Made by a program: the position numbers and the translations under genes. Of a stretch of 64,000 bases of DNA, positions 23,756 to 31,859 are shown piece by piece. The notes under the pieces were generated by a model that was given only the letters and a program-made list of their open reading frames with translations, did no database searches and was not told the DNA's origin. Source of the DNA: a virus; IMG/VR virus record IMGVR_UViG_3300034073_003245, positions 1-64,000 of that record, one strand, 5' to 3'. How positions within the stretch are numbered: the first letter of the stretch is position 1; the number at the start of each line of letters is the position of its first letter.

Positions 23756-24451
23756 CTAGTTACGGTAACCGTACACCCGAATAGTGCCACCATTGAAGTT
23801 TCCAGAACTCATGTTTAGCGTAAAGCCAGTGTATGGTTCATTATTTGCCTGCATCCCGCCGCCGTAGCCAAATACATCTTCCATGCTGGCCATCCATGTA
23901 GCGTTAGTGCGAAAGCCCCTATTTGGGTTGAAGACCGTCATATCAACAGCACCATCGTCTGTTCTGCTTGAATAAGCCAAGACCCAGTATGCTCCGTTGT
24001 TAATCCTGTTGTAAGACGGAGTTGCACTTGATGCTGCTTGGTAACTGTAGACAGAGTAGTAACCGGAGTTTACCCCAGTTAATGTGAAAAAAATAAAAGC
24101 GGCTGCAGTATCAATGTCAATTTTTGACATCATAATTTTATAGTTGTCATAACTTGAATTGAAAGCATTTGTAACACTCACTGTTGATATTCCAGAGTTT
24201 ACTGTGATGACACCATTTGATGCTGTGCCACCCGCTGAACACCCAACACCCGTAATCAACTCTAATCCCGGTGGGTTTGCTGTCGTTGAGTTCGGCGCAA
24301 CCCACGCCGACCCGTTCCACACCAACAACTGATTCGTGTCCAACTGGTAGATCAGTTGCCCCTCATACGGAGAGACAGGACGGCTAGCAGTGTCAGCAAC
24401 AACACCAGCCTGAGCAATACGAGACGACGGGATTTGATTACTGAGGCCCAT
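23756..24451 (-). CDS. Tail fibre, GYR-ending paralogue 1
   Basis: 231 residues from ATG 24451, overlapping the mini-gene stop as TGATG. The N-terminal module R-P-V-S-P-Y-E-G-Q-L-I-Y-Q and V-W-N-G-S-A-W is an attachment unit seen again in the 24560-25294 protein. The C-terminal domain has Y-D-N-Y-K-I and ends G-G-T-I-R-V-Y-G-Y-R, also shared. It is probably a short receptor-binding fibre; the two copies are a duplication that has diverged in the exposed middle. Confidence 0.75.
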   Translation of the reverse strand: MGLSNQIPSSRIAQAGVVADTASRPVSPYEGQLIYQLDTNQLLVWNGSAWVAPNSTTANPPGLELITGVGCSAGGTASNGVITVNSGISTVSVTNAFNSSYDNYKIMMSKIDIDTAAAFIFFTLTGVNSGYYSVYSYQAASSATPSYNRINNGAYWVLAYSSRTDDGAVDMTVFNPNRGFRTNATWMASMEDVFGYGGGMQANNEPYTGFTLNMSSGNFNGGTIRVYGYRN

Positions 24452-24579
24452 CACTCACCACCCAATAGTTCAGGTGTGTTCGCCTGCTGTTCCATCCAGG
24501 CCTCGTATTCCTCTTCCGTCATCGGACGCACAAGGTCATCAATCTGGATATTGGGCCATTCAGGACTTTCTGTATCCAT
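24451..24579 (-). CDS. 42-residue mini-protein, NTPE motif
   Basis: M-D-T-E-S-P-E-W-P-N start, acidic, ending Q-Q-A-N-T-P-E-L-L-G-G-E. It overlaps the previous fibre gene by 20 bases and the next by 3. It shares only the N-T-P-E core with the other two mini-genes and lacks an obvious ribosome site, so it is less certain than they are. Translational coupling would explain the arrangement. Confidence 0.5.
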   Translation of the reverse strand: MDTESPEWPNIQIDDLVRPMTEEEYEAWMEQQANTPELLGGE

Positions 24580-25294
24580 AAACACAGATAACACCTCCAT
24601 TCATCGCAGACGAAGAACTAAGAACAAAACCAGTATAAGCAGAAGCAACTTTATGCACAGAAGTTGACCTCCCTAACCCCAAGTCTGTTCTCCAAAGTTC
24701 AGAATTGAAAATTGTGTGTCTGGCAAGATTTGGCCCCATCACGGTTATGTCACAGTATGTACCACCCGTGTAATTTGCCCCTGCCCAGTTAGCAGATGTC
24801 TGACTGACGCTCCTTGCGGCCTGTGGTGAACCTGAACCAAATGTTACATATGTGATAGCAGAGTCATAATCCGCACTAGTACCGCCAGACAACTGAATAT
24901 TCATATCGCCATTAGCAGAACCAGCGCCCCCAGAATAAAGAATTTTATAGTTATCGTATGTTGAAGAAAAGGCACTAGATACTGTTACAGAATAAACATT
25001 ATTGCCGACCGTTTGTGACTTAATAAAAACTAGACCACCAGCAGAATTAGCAAATGCGGTAGTGGCTATTTGTGTCGTATTTGTACCAGTCGTAGCAGTA
25101 GGTGATGTAGGAACCCCGGTTAGCGATGGTGAATCGCTAGAAATAAAATTTCCATCCCACGAAGAACCATTCCAAATTTTGACAAGGTCTGTGTCGGTCT
25201 CGTAGATCATCTGTCCCTCATACGGAGTGGTGGGGCGTGTGGTTGATGTGCAGACTCCGGGCCTGAACCCCGACTCAAGGTTGTTGATAGCCAT
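24560..25294 (-). CDS. Tail fibre, GYR-ending paralogue 2
   Basis: 244 residues from ATG 25294 (TAATG overlap with the mini-gene; an in-frame start 5 codons earlier is rejected). It begins A-I-N-N-L-E-S-G-F-R-P-G and then shares T-T-P-Y-E-G-Q-M-I-Y-E and I-W-N-G-S-S-W with paralogue 1. Y-D-N-Y-K-I-L-Y in the middle and the end G-G-V-I-C-V-Y-G-Y-R are also shared. It is probably a receptor-binding fibre. Confidence 0.75.
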   Translation of the reverse strand: MAINNLESGFRPGVCTSTTRPTTPYEGQMIYETDTDLVKIWNGSSWDGNFISSDSPSLTGVPTSPTATTGTNTTQIATTAFANSAGGLVFIKSQTVGNNVYSVTVSSAFSSTYDNYKILYSGGAGSANGDMNIQLSGGTSADYDSAITYVTFGSGSPQAARSVSQTSANWAGANYTGGTYCDITVMGPNLARHTIFNSELWRTDLGLGRSTSVHKVASAYTGFVLSSSSAMNGGVICVYGYRKS

Positions 25295-25461
25295 TACTGG
25301 GCCTCCCACGGTTCAGGTGTGTTGCCTTCTTCTAGCCACGCAAGATACTGCTGATAATCGGTGTTCGCTAAATCTTTAGGTATAGCACAAATAAAATCAT
25401 CATTGTGAAACATGCATAGATAATCAGAAACCAAATCTTTATATTCTTTATATTTAATCAT
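25294..25461 (-). CDS. 55-residue mini-protein, NTPEPWE family
   Basis: Begins M-I-K-Y-K-E-Y-K-D-L and ends D-Y-Q-Q-Y-L-A-W-L-E-E-G-N-T-P-E-P-W-E-A-Q. Its start overlaps the previous fibre stop (TAATG) and its stop overlaps the next fibre start (TAATG). The C-terminal half is almost the same as in the 22271-22447 protein while the N-terminal half is unrelated, so a conserved tail is joined to variable heads. Confidence 0.75.
   Translation of the reverse strand: MIKYKEYKDLVSDYLCMFHNDDFICAIPKDLANTDYQQYLAWLEEGNTPEPWEAQ
25302..25365. repeat. 64-base direct repeat, copy B
   Basis: Partner of 22279-22342, same orientation, 22-base identical core at its left end. It lies in the conserved 3' part of the mini-gene. 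Confidence 0.85.
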
Positions 25462-26501
25462 TACAACTCCGAACTAAGCCATAAAGTTCTATTTGGGTCG
25501 CCCCAGTTGCCAAAATAAATTGTTCCATTTCCTAGTGCAGCGCCAGAATAATTAAACTGAATACCTAGCCCACCGCCATAGATTCCGTAAGAAGTGATTG
25601 TTCTAAGGTTTGAATTATTGTCTGCAATGTATGGGGGGTAAGACCCTATTGGATATGTTGGGTCAGTGCTGGCGGAAGGGACAGCCCTCATAGGAACCGG
25701 GTTAAGAACATTAATAGGAACAACTGCATATGTTCCAAAACCTGAAATCTGAAATGAAGGCAACCCAGTAACAGACAAAGGCTTAGCCCAAAAGTACCGC
25801 TGGCACAACGCCAACTCGGCACCTATCGGCCTCTGCTCAAACGGGGTTGCCTTAAGATTGACTTCAACCTGCACATTAGTAATATGATACTCAAAAGAAG
25901 AAAAACTACTATTTTCAAACTCCAGAGCAACATAACTGGTGTTTGCAGTAGTGCCAAGAGTTTTTCCTGAAATACTAGGAGGAACAAAAGTGTACGAATA
26001 TTCTTTCCACGATGAAGAAAGACTAATTGAAGTAGCAACAGTAGTAGAAACCTGACTTGACGGAGAACCACCAGTCCCAAAATTCTGAACAATTCTCAAG
26101 GTTTGTATTGCGTTGTTACTTGGAGATTTTGCCCAAAAAGAAACAGTAACAGGAAACGGAGGAAGAGAGTTGACATTCTCAATTCTCTGAATAAGCCTTC
26201 TAGAAGCACCAGTGCCCCCATACCAACGAATATACCTTTCAATAGGTGTTATACCCGCATAATCCACCCCAGGGGATGTAGAAACAATATCAACCATGCT
26301 CAAAGTAAGAGGAAGCCCTGAATCGCTAGATGAAATAGCCCACCTATCTGCGGTATACACCAAAGCACCCGCTTGACCTGCCGCGATACTTGTAGTAGTA
26401 CCCCTTTGATTAATCCGCATATTTCCATTAATGATAAGATTGCGGAAACCCAACCCTGCCGGAAAAAATGCAGACGGCCCTAGAGCAGCAGAAATACCCA
26501 T
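25461..26501 (-). CDS. Tail fibre with FEQRP head, paralogue of 22447-23745
   Basis: 346 residues from ATG 26501; an earlier in-frame start would overlap the upstream gene. N-L-I-I-N-G-N-M-R-I-N-Q-R and [19 protein letters not shown] match the collagen-like fibre, but the collagen stalk is missing. An AGGA-type ribosome site lies about 9 bases upstream. It is a receptor-binding fibre of the same family without the stalk. Confidence 0.75.
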   Translation of the reverse strand: MGISAALGPSAFFPAGLGFRNLIINGNMRINQRGTTTSIAAGQAGALVYTADRWAISSSDSGLPLTLSMVDIVSTSPGVDYAGITPIERYIRWYGGTGASRRLIQRIENVNSLPPFPVTVSFWAKSPSNNAIQTLRIVQNFGTGGSPSSQVSTTVATSISLSSSWKEYSYTFVPPSISGKTLGTTANTSYVALEFENSSFSSFEYHITNVQVEVNLKATPFEQRPIGAELALCQRYFWAKPLSVTGLPSFQISGFGTYAVVPINVLNPVPMRAVPSASTDPTYPIGSYPPYIADNNSNLRTITSYGIYGGGLGIQFNYSGAALGNGTIYFGNWGDPNRTLWLSSEL

Positions 26502-26503
26502 CC

Positions 26504-26836
26504 CTAGACTTCCTTTTCCCAACCCATAACCGTGCAATTCACGCCCGCACGGTCAGCAAACCCCTGAAGGGTTTCAGCGGCCTCCAACACCAACGCCGTA
26601 TCCCACACAATCGTGTCGTACGCCGCAATCGGCAACGCCGACAAAACACGGTTTGACGCTGTAGCCGCCGATCCGATAGCGAGATAGATCAACGCCTCAG
26701 CACCGCCAGTGTTAGTAAACACAACCTGCTTCAGCGTCCACTGCCGTGATGCTGGGACCGTTGCGAGGGTGTCGTTGCTGGTCGGCATCTCCGCAGGTCC
26801 ATCTAGTCTTTTTTCAGTTCTGTCGCCAGCGGCCAT
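26504..26836 (-). CDS. Small virion protein, beta-sandwich
   Basis: 110 residues: L-D-G-P-A-E-M-P-T-S-N near the start, then alternating hydrophobic strands (W-T-L-K-Q-V-V-F-T-N-T-G-G). It resembles the 19876-20217 product in length, strand pattern and position between fibres. It could be a fibre adapter or capsid decoration protein. Confidence 0.6.
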   Translation of the reverse strand: MAAGDRTEKRLDGPAEMPTSNDTLATVPASRQWTLKQVVFTNTGGAEALIYLAIGSAATASNRVLSALPIAAYDTIVWDTALVLEAAETLQGFADRAGVNCTVMGWEKEV

Positions 26837-26837
26837 G

Positions 26838-28232
26838 TCAAACTCCTACGTCCATTGCCAAAATTGCGCCATAGCGAGGGTCGCTATAGGCATCTGTTGT
26901 GACGGCCTTATAGTTTGTGCCATCAGTTGTCAGTTCCCACTTGTCTGTTGTCTCGTTCCAGCGCAGTTGCACATTAACAGAAGTTCCACGCTCAATCTCT
27001 ATTCCAGCGTTAAGAGTTGGAGAACCAGTGACGCCAGAATTTAGTACAACTATGTTGTCTTCAACGAGCAAATTCTCTGTATTGAGAGTTGTAGTTGTTC
27101 CAGAGACAGTCAAATCTCCAGTGACGACAAGATTGTCGTCAATCGTAACGGTGCCACCGGCTGAATCAATTGTTAGGTTCCCAGTAGTTGTATCAATTTC
27201 CCCAGTATCAGTTACCCCGACTCTTATTTTTCCAGATGTAACTGAGTCAAAAGTTACTGCGTCGCCCGTCCCAACCGCCTGCCCAATCGCAATAGTCGGG
27301 TTTGAGCCTTCGCCTGGGGTGTGAGTAACGGTGACGCCGGTGCCTGCGGTTACATCAGAAACATAGTTGCCAGTTGTATCTGTGCCAAGGTCAATAGCGT
27401 CGTTTACCCAGGCTGAGCCGCTCCATTTCAAGAACTGACCACTAGCAGGCTCACCGATGCTTACGTCGCCAATGTCGTCAAGAGAAGTAATAGTGGTGCC
27501 AGCATTGTCTGTGCTGTTAATCCAGTTGGTTCCGTTGTATTTGAGGACCTGTCCCTCTGTGGGGGAAGTGATTACAACGTCGCCAATGTCATTGATTGAA
27601 GTAATGCTTGGTGTTCCGCCAGCGAGTTCTACCCATGAAGAATCGTAGTAAATAAAACTGCGACCAGTGCTTGAATCAAACCATAAGTCACCCTCAGATG
27701 GAGCAATTGGAGCAGTGTCGCTTACCTCAATGCTTGCGCCACCACCGCCGCCACCCCCTCCGCCAGTTTCAATCCAGGCGGAGTCGTAGTAAACAAACAT
27801 TGAACCGGTATCAGACTCGTACCAAAGATCCCCTTCTTCCGGCTCTGCAGGGGGTGTGTCGCTAATTTCAATACTTGCTCCGCCCCCTCCGGTGACTTGA
27901 TTCCAAAGATTGTTGGAGCGGAAGTAAAATACATGGTTAGTAGTGTCAATGGCAATCGCGCCATTTGGTAGTGCTGTAGTGGGGATGCCGTCTGTGGTTA
28001 CGGTAATAAGACCACTGATGGCCTTGAACACATCATCTGTTACAAGGGTGTTCTCGCCATCCCTGTAAAGAGTGGTGTCACCAGCAGATGATCCTGCTGA
28101 CCATGTAATACGCCCGCCTGCATCTATGCGGATTCTTGGGTGACCATCACCGTTGACACGGGCTGATACAGCCTCATCAGATGGGGAACTGAATTCAATC
28201 CCCCTCAGGGGAGTGCCAACGAATCTTGTCAC
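26838..28232 (-). CDS. Long tail fibre with internal tandem repeats
   Basis: 464 residues from GTG 28232. Repeats are visible: two copies of E-G-D-L-W-(Y/F)-(E/D)-S followed by Y-Y-D-S-(A/S)-W, linked by a run of glycines; and two copies of D-I-G-D-V-x-I followed by G-Q-x-L-K. The C-terminal half has the T-x-D/N-L-T-I-x-G-T beta-helix look. Similar repeat units occur in the 20226-22271 fibre. It is probably a trimeric fibre shaft. Confidence 0.75.
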   Translation of the reverse strand: MTRFVGTPLRGIEFSSPSDEAVSARVNGDGHPRIRIDAGGRITWSAGSSAGDTTLYRDGENTLVTDDVFKAISGLITVTTDGIPTTALPNGAIAIDTTNHVFYFRSNNLWNQVTGGGGASIEISDTPPAEPEEGDLWYESDTGSMFVYYDSAWIETGGGGGGGGGASIEVSDTAPIAPSEGDLWFDSSTGRSFIYYDSSWVELAGGTPSITSINDIGDVVITSPTEGQVLKYNGTNWINSTDNAGTTITSLDDIGDVSIGEPASGQFLKWSGSAWVNDAIDLGTDTTGNYVSDVTAGTGVTVTHTPGEGSNPTIAIGQAVGTGDAVTFDSVTSGKIRVGVTDTGEIDTTTGNLTIDSAGGTVTIDDNLVVTGDLTVSGTTTTLNTENLLVEDNIVVLNSGVTGSPTLNAGIEIERGTSVNVQLRWNETTDKWELTTDGTNYKAVTTDAYSDPRYGAILAMDVGV

Positions 28233-28256
28233 GACCTCAATCGCTTTCTTGTTTGC

Positions 28257-28272
28257 AGCCCCCTCGGGGGCT
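28257..28272 (-). terminator. GC-rich hairpin AGCCCC/GGGGCT
   Basis: A perfect 6-base stem (7 if the loop tightens) lies immediately downstream of the 28277-28465 stop on the minus strand. No U-run follows, so it may pause or partly terminate transcription between the 28474 block and the fibre array to its left. Confidence 0.4.
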
Positions 28273-28276
28273 TATA

Positions 28277-28465
28277 TTAGGCCTTCTTGCCGAATGCTGT
28301 GTCGCCTGGGTTCAGGTAACGCATCACCACTGGGAGCGCCGCCGCCCACAGAGCGTTGAGCGTCAACTTGATGTCCTGGGTGGCAACATAGGTTGACACG
28401 CCAGCACCAAGAACGCTGCGGGCGTAAGAGGCGAGCATTGCCTTGTGTTCTGCTGATAGTTTCAT
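28277..28465 (-). CDS. Small helical virion-associated or membrane protein
   Basis: 62 residues: a charged start (K-L-S-A-E-H-K-A-M-L), a Gly/Ala-rich hydrophobic helix, then a second hydrophobic helix (L-W-A-A-A-L-P-V-V) and N-P-G-D-T-A-F-G-K-K end. AGGAG precedes the ATG by 5 bases. I recall near relatives in aquatic myoviruses with no assigned role. A holin is possible, but it sits among fibre genes. Confidence 0.6.
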   Translation of the reverse strand: MKLSAEHKAMLASYARSVLGAGVSTYVATQDIKLTLNALWAAALPVVMRYLNPGDTAFGKKA

Positions 28466-28473
28466 GTTTTCTC

Positions 28474-29952
28474 CTAACCGATTACGACAACCGTAAAGGC
28501 ATTTGATGATGGTGCTGACGAGAACTGAACAGTCACGGTATCCGCATCAGTGCGAATCGTGTCAGCGATAACCGTGTCATAACTTGATGAATCGTAAACC
28601 TGAATAAGCACTTCTCTTGTATTAAAACCATGAATTACGGTAAATGAAGTGTCAACTCCATTGCCAACAGTCTTGCTAACTTTTCTCGCAAGAGAAGGGG
28701 TCGTAACGCCGGAACCCTGAACTCCTCCAGCCGCAAGGTTAGTTCTTGCGTTGGCTTCAGTTGAGGCTCCGGTACCACCGTGGGTTACTGGAAGATCGTT
28801 TGTAACCGCAGCAGACTGAGAAAGGTCAACTGCGCCAAACTCTGGCACACCGCCAGCAGCGGCGCGGAGAACTTGGTGCTGAGTGCCGGCCGCTGTTACG
28901 TCAAGAGCGCCTGTACCATTGCCGTAAATAACACCGTTGTCAGTAAACGATTCTTGTCCAGTACCACCGGCAGTAACCGCAACTGTCGTTGCATCCCATG
29001 TACCGGTTGTAATCGTTCCGAGGGTTGTAATTGACGTCTGGCCGACATATGTGGCGGCGATGTCAATTGAATCAGCGTTGACTGTGATTCTGTCGGCAGT
29101 GCCAACAGCATCAATCGTATTGCCCGTCTTTGTAAGACCATTCCCTGCCGTAATCTGCCCGGCGCCAGAGAATTGAGCAAAGTAAAGTTCTGTTGTGCCA
29201 AGAGTGATTGTGTCGTTAGTTGTAAGAACCCATCCGCTGTCGGCGTTTACCGTTCCTTCTGTAACGAAGGTGAACATTCCGGCAGTGACTTTGGCACTCG
29301 TGTCTGCATCGTCTGCTCTTGTTGGAGCGGCGCCATCATTAATGACGTAGATGCCGTTTTGGGATGCGCCAGAACCGGAGTCTTTAATAAGAACCCTATC
29401 TCCGGCAGCAAGGGTAACGCCGTCAAGCGTATCGCCGGCCTGCAGATCTGCCAGAGCACCCCACGGATCGCTTGTTGTCGCTGCGCGAACAGACGCTTTG
29501 ACATCCAGGCCTGAACGGGCTGCATCAACGTACGCTTTTGTTGCAGCATGGGCAGGATCGGTTGGGGTGCCAAATTTTGCTTGGCCATTAGCGTCTCTTT
29601 TTACAAGCGTGCTAACTGTTGCTTCTGAAGTCGCTCCAGTAAGAAGATTCCAAAAATCGGCAGATAGCAAACCCGCCGAATCAGTGTCGGCAAGATTCAA
29701 AGAAATTGAAATACTGCCATCAGATGCAGGTGTTAGTGTAATAGCGTCTGTATGATCGCCCGTCTTTGACAGCGTATTTATGGCGTTTTTCCAAGCCGAG
29801 TCCGTATCGTCGTACCAGCGAACGACGCCATTGGCGCTGTTGTAGTACATCCGGCCAGGGAACCCCGTTGGGTCTGTGGCTAGGACCTCAAAACGACCAT
29901 TAAGAATCTGATTCTGGTTGAGATCTAGATTTGTGACGAATTTTGTTGCCAT
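28474..29952 (-). CDS. Long tail fibre (proximal part)
   Basis: 492 residues. The N-terminus K-F-V-T-N-L-D-L-N-Q-N-Q-I-L-N-G is a common baseplate-attachment start. A-H-A-A-T-K-A-Y-V-D-A-A-R-S-G-L, A-G-D-R-V-L-I-K and G-T-G-A-S-T-x-A-x-A-R-T-N-L-A are standard fibre-shaft motifs of myoviruses. The C-terminal domain (about 430-492) is beta-rich and may join to the next fibre segment. It lies directly after the baseplate genes, as expected for the first fibre. Confidence 0.8.
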   Translation of the reverse strand: MATKFVTNLDLNQNQILNGRFEVLATDPTGFPGRMYYNSANGVVRWYDDTDSAWKNAINTLSKTGDHTDAITLTPASDGSISISLNLADTDSAGLLSADFWNLLTGATSEATVSTLVKRDANGQAKFGTPTDPAHAATKAYVDAARSGLDVKASVRAATTSDPWGALADLQAGDTLDGVTLAAGDRVLIKDSGSGASQNGIYVINDGAAPTRADDADTSAKVTAGMFTFVTEGTVNADSGWVLTTNDTITLGTTELYFAQFSGAGQITAGNGLTKTGNTIDAVGTADRITVNADSIDIAATYVGQTSITTLGTITTGTWDATTVAVTAGGTGQESFTDNGVIYGNGTGALDVTAAGTQHQVLRAAAGGVPEFGAVDLSQSAAVTNDLPVTHGGTGASTEANARTNLAAGGVQGSGVTTPSLARKVSKTVGNGVDTSFTVIHGFNTREVLIQVYDSSSYDTVIADTIRTDADTVTVQFSSAPSSNAFTVVVIG

Positions 29953-29962
29953 TTAGCCACCC

Positions 29963-30271
29963 TTACGTTAGATAGGCGTATCCCGAAAACGCCGCAGTGA
30001 AGGTCACCGTCACTTGCGTGTTGCTGTTATATGTTACCTCACCTATAACCACAGTATCTGCAGAATCAACCACCATTATTGACGGCTTCCCGCCCAAAGT
30101 GTGCTCAATCACCCACTCGGTAGCAGGCATAGCCTGTGTATGTATGTGACGCCTCGTATTTCCTGCAGCGCCATTTGACCGGACGATAACTACATTTGGT
30201 GCGTCCTGGTCAACAATGACCTGGTTAGGAGTGTCCTGAAATACATTGACGTTGTTGGGCACCGAACTCAT
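29963..30271 (-). CDS. Baseplate/fibre adapter protein
   Basis: 102 residues: repeated D-x-P-N-x-V-I-V strands at the start (two copies), then a compact beta domain also found at the end of the 28474-29952 fibre in pattern (W-V-I-E-H-T-L-G versus F-T-V-I-H-G-F-N; V-V-D-S, then V-T-V-T-F-T-A-A-F-S-G). The shared domain suggests it joins or mimics the fibre end. It overlaps the upstream gene as ATGA. Confidence 0.65.
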   Translation of the reverse strand: MSSVPNNVNVFQDTPNQVIVDQDAPNVVIVRSNGAAGNTRRHIHTQAMPATEWVIEHTLGGKPSIMVVDSADTVVIGEVTYNSNTQVTVTFTAAFSGYAYLT

Positions 30272-30633
30272 CTCGTCACCTCAGGCGACAGAATAAAATC
30301 ACCCTGAATAACTCTTGACACATTTCCGCCGCCATCAATAATTTCTAAGTCATACACACCGCTAGAAGTGAGTGCGGAGGTTTGCGTGTCGGTAATAATC
30401 ACGGAGACTTTGCCATTGTCCCCGTCAATAGATATCCCACCGTTTTCTGTGGTTAGAGAAATCATAACAGTTGACGATTCAATCGTTCTTCTTACCTGCA
30501 TTCTTGCTGTATGGCCGTTTAGGTCATACGGATAGAATATTTCTGGGTCAACAGAATCTGGATATTGAATCTCAAAAACGCGGCCAAAGGTAGTTCCCTG
30601 TTCACAATATATGTTGTAAACACCTGCAATCAT
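30268..30633 (-). CDS. Baseplate protein, upper-baseplate-like
   Basis: 121 residues, beta-rich: Q-G-T-T-F near residue 13, then D-L-N-G-H-T-A-R-M-Q-V-R and G-V-Y-D-L-E-I-I-D-G. This pattern resembles the N-terminal domain of baseplate upper proteins and fibre adapters that sit between tail protein I and the fibres. AGAGG lies 5 bases before the ATG. Confidence 0.65.
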   Translation of the reverse strand: MIAGVYNIYCEQGTTFGRVFEIQYPDSVDPEIFYPYDLNGHTARMQVRRTIESSTVMISLTTENGGISIDGDNGKVSVIITDTQTSALTSSGVYDLEIIDGGGNVSRVIQGDFILSPEVTR

Positions 30634-30680
30634 TTTAGCCTCTCGCGCTTGTCTGGGTACCTCTATTGTGCCCTATTTGC

Positions 30681-31859
30681 TTATAGTGTGGCAGAACCAA
30701 GCCGCCCATAAATTGGATCCCCAAGAACAAGGTTGATTTCTTCAACCGACTCATGGCTTAGCGAATACCCCAGCGGTCTTGCCGGCTCTGCTGCGGCAAG
30801 GATTATTTCAGAATCAGGGCTTTCGCTAGTAATTGTAATAATTTTTATAGCCCATGGATCACCACCAGAAATCTGGGAAATGATGACTGTTTTTGTGCCA
30901 GTTAGAACGAATTGCACCGCTTCCCTAATGGCCTGCTGGGTCCCCGCGCCAGAACCATAACCAGCAGGGCTCAACTGCCATGTTCTAAAATCTTCCAGAT
31001 TTTCTTCTGGTATAACTGGCGCGCCGAGATAATAAACCTGTTTTCTCAGTTTATTGCCACTGAACTGTGCCAGCCACTGTACATACTCGTCTCTTACGAC
31101 CTTATAGTTTGCGACCCTACTTAGCATTCGTGGATCATCTTTTGTAATACCTGCGGGCACTTCTCTTTCTTCGTATTCAAACCATTCAGAATAAGAGAAC
31201 ATTGTGTCGGCAATTGCATCCGTAAGAACGTCAATAAACCTGAACATTGGGTAGCGCGGGTTTTCCTGCAAAGCGTCGTACTCAGCGTAGAAACCAGGCA
31301 TATACGGCTTCATGCTGTTAATGACCGGATTAGATAGCCACGCTGAATCATTTACAAAATTGGGCGTTGAAATCCTTACTCTTGTGGTGTTGTGATTTGA
31401 GATAATTAAATCAAGTTTATAAAAGTTTGAATAAACACCATCTGCCTCATTGACCGTGTATTGGTTTGACCTAAAAGCCCCCCACAGCCCGGCTTGCAGT
31501 GTTTTTTGAACGCCGGCATTTGGTTCCGTTTCTTCAACATCATAAATACGCGCCGTTACTGTGACGTCGTAGTTTTGAGATATTAGTACACCTGTAAAAA
31601 CGAATATTTGTCCAATGTCTTCTGTTTCAAGAAAACTGTCAAGCGGTATTGTCACCGTGACTGGTCCAGGGCCGCTTGGCGCAACGTCAACTACATAAAA
31701 GTTTGGTGTATAAGGATTATCTGATGTAACAACAAGTGAACCGCCAGAGCATGACCAGGCAAATGAAGAAGATATGTCATTTATTGAATACTCAGTAGTG
31801 CCGTCAACAGAAAACCTTCGTAGCGCGTTATAGTCGTCAAGTCTCTGTATTGTCTTCAT
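30681..31859 (-). CDS. Baseplate protein I-like (P2 gpI type)
   Basis: 392 residues. The region from about 190 (M-P-G-F-Y-A-E-Y-D) through V-R-D-E-Y-V-Q-W-L-A-Q-F-S-G and R-x-A-V-Q-F-V-L-T-G-T-K to P-L-G-Y-S-L is the pattern of P2-type tail protein I, which sits on the baseplate wedge and carries fibres. The N-terminal 170 residues look like an added beta domain. Its start overlaps the J stop (TGATG), and gene order matches P2 and many myoviruses. Confidence 0.8.
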   Translation of the reverse strand: MKTIQRLDDYNALRRFSVDGTTEYSINDISSSFAWSCSGGSLVVTSDNPYTPNFYVVDVAPSGPGPVTVTIPLDSFLETEDIGQIFVFTGVLISQNYDVTVTARIYDVEETEPNAGVQKTLQAGLWGAFRSNQYTVNEADGVYSNFYKLDLIISNHNTTRVRISTPNFVNDSAWLSNPVINSMKPYMPGFYAEYDALQENPRYPMFRFIDVLTDAIADTMFSYSEWFEYEEREVPAGITKDDPRMLSRVANYKVVRDEYVQWLAQFSGNKLRKQVYYLGAPVIPEENLEDFRTWQLSPAGYGSGAGTQQAIREAVQFVLTGTKTVIISQISGGDPWAIKIITITSESPDSEIILAAAEPARPLGYSLSHESVEEINLVLGDPIYGRLGSATL

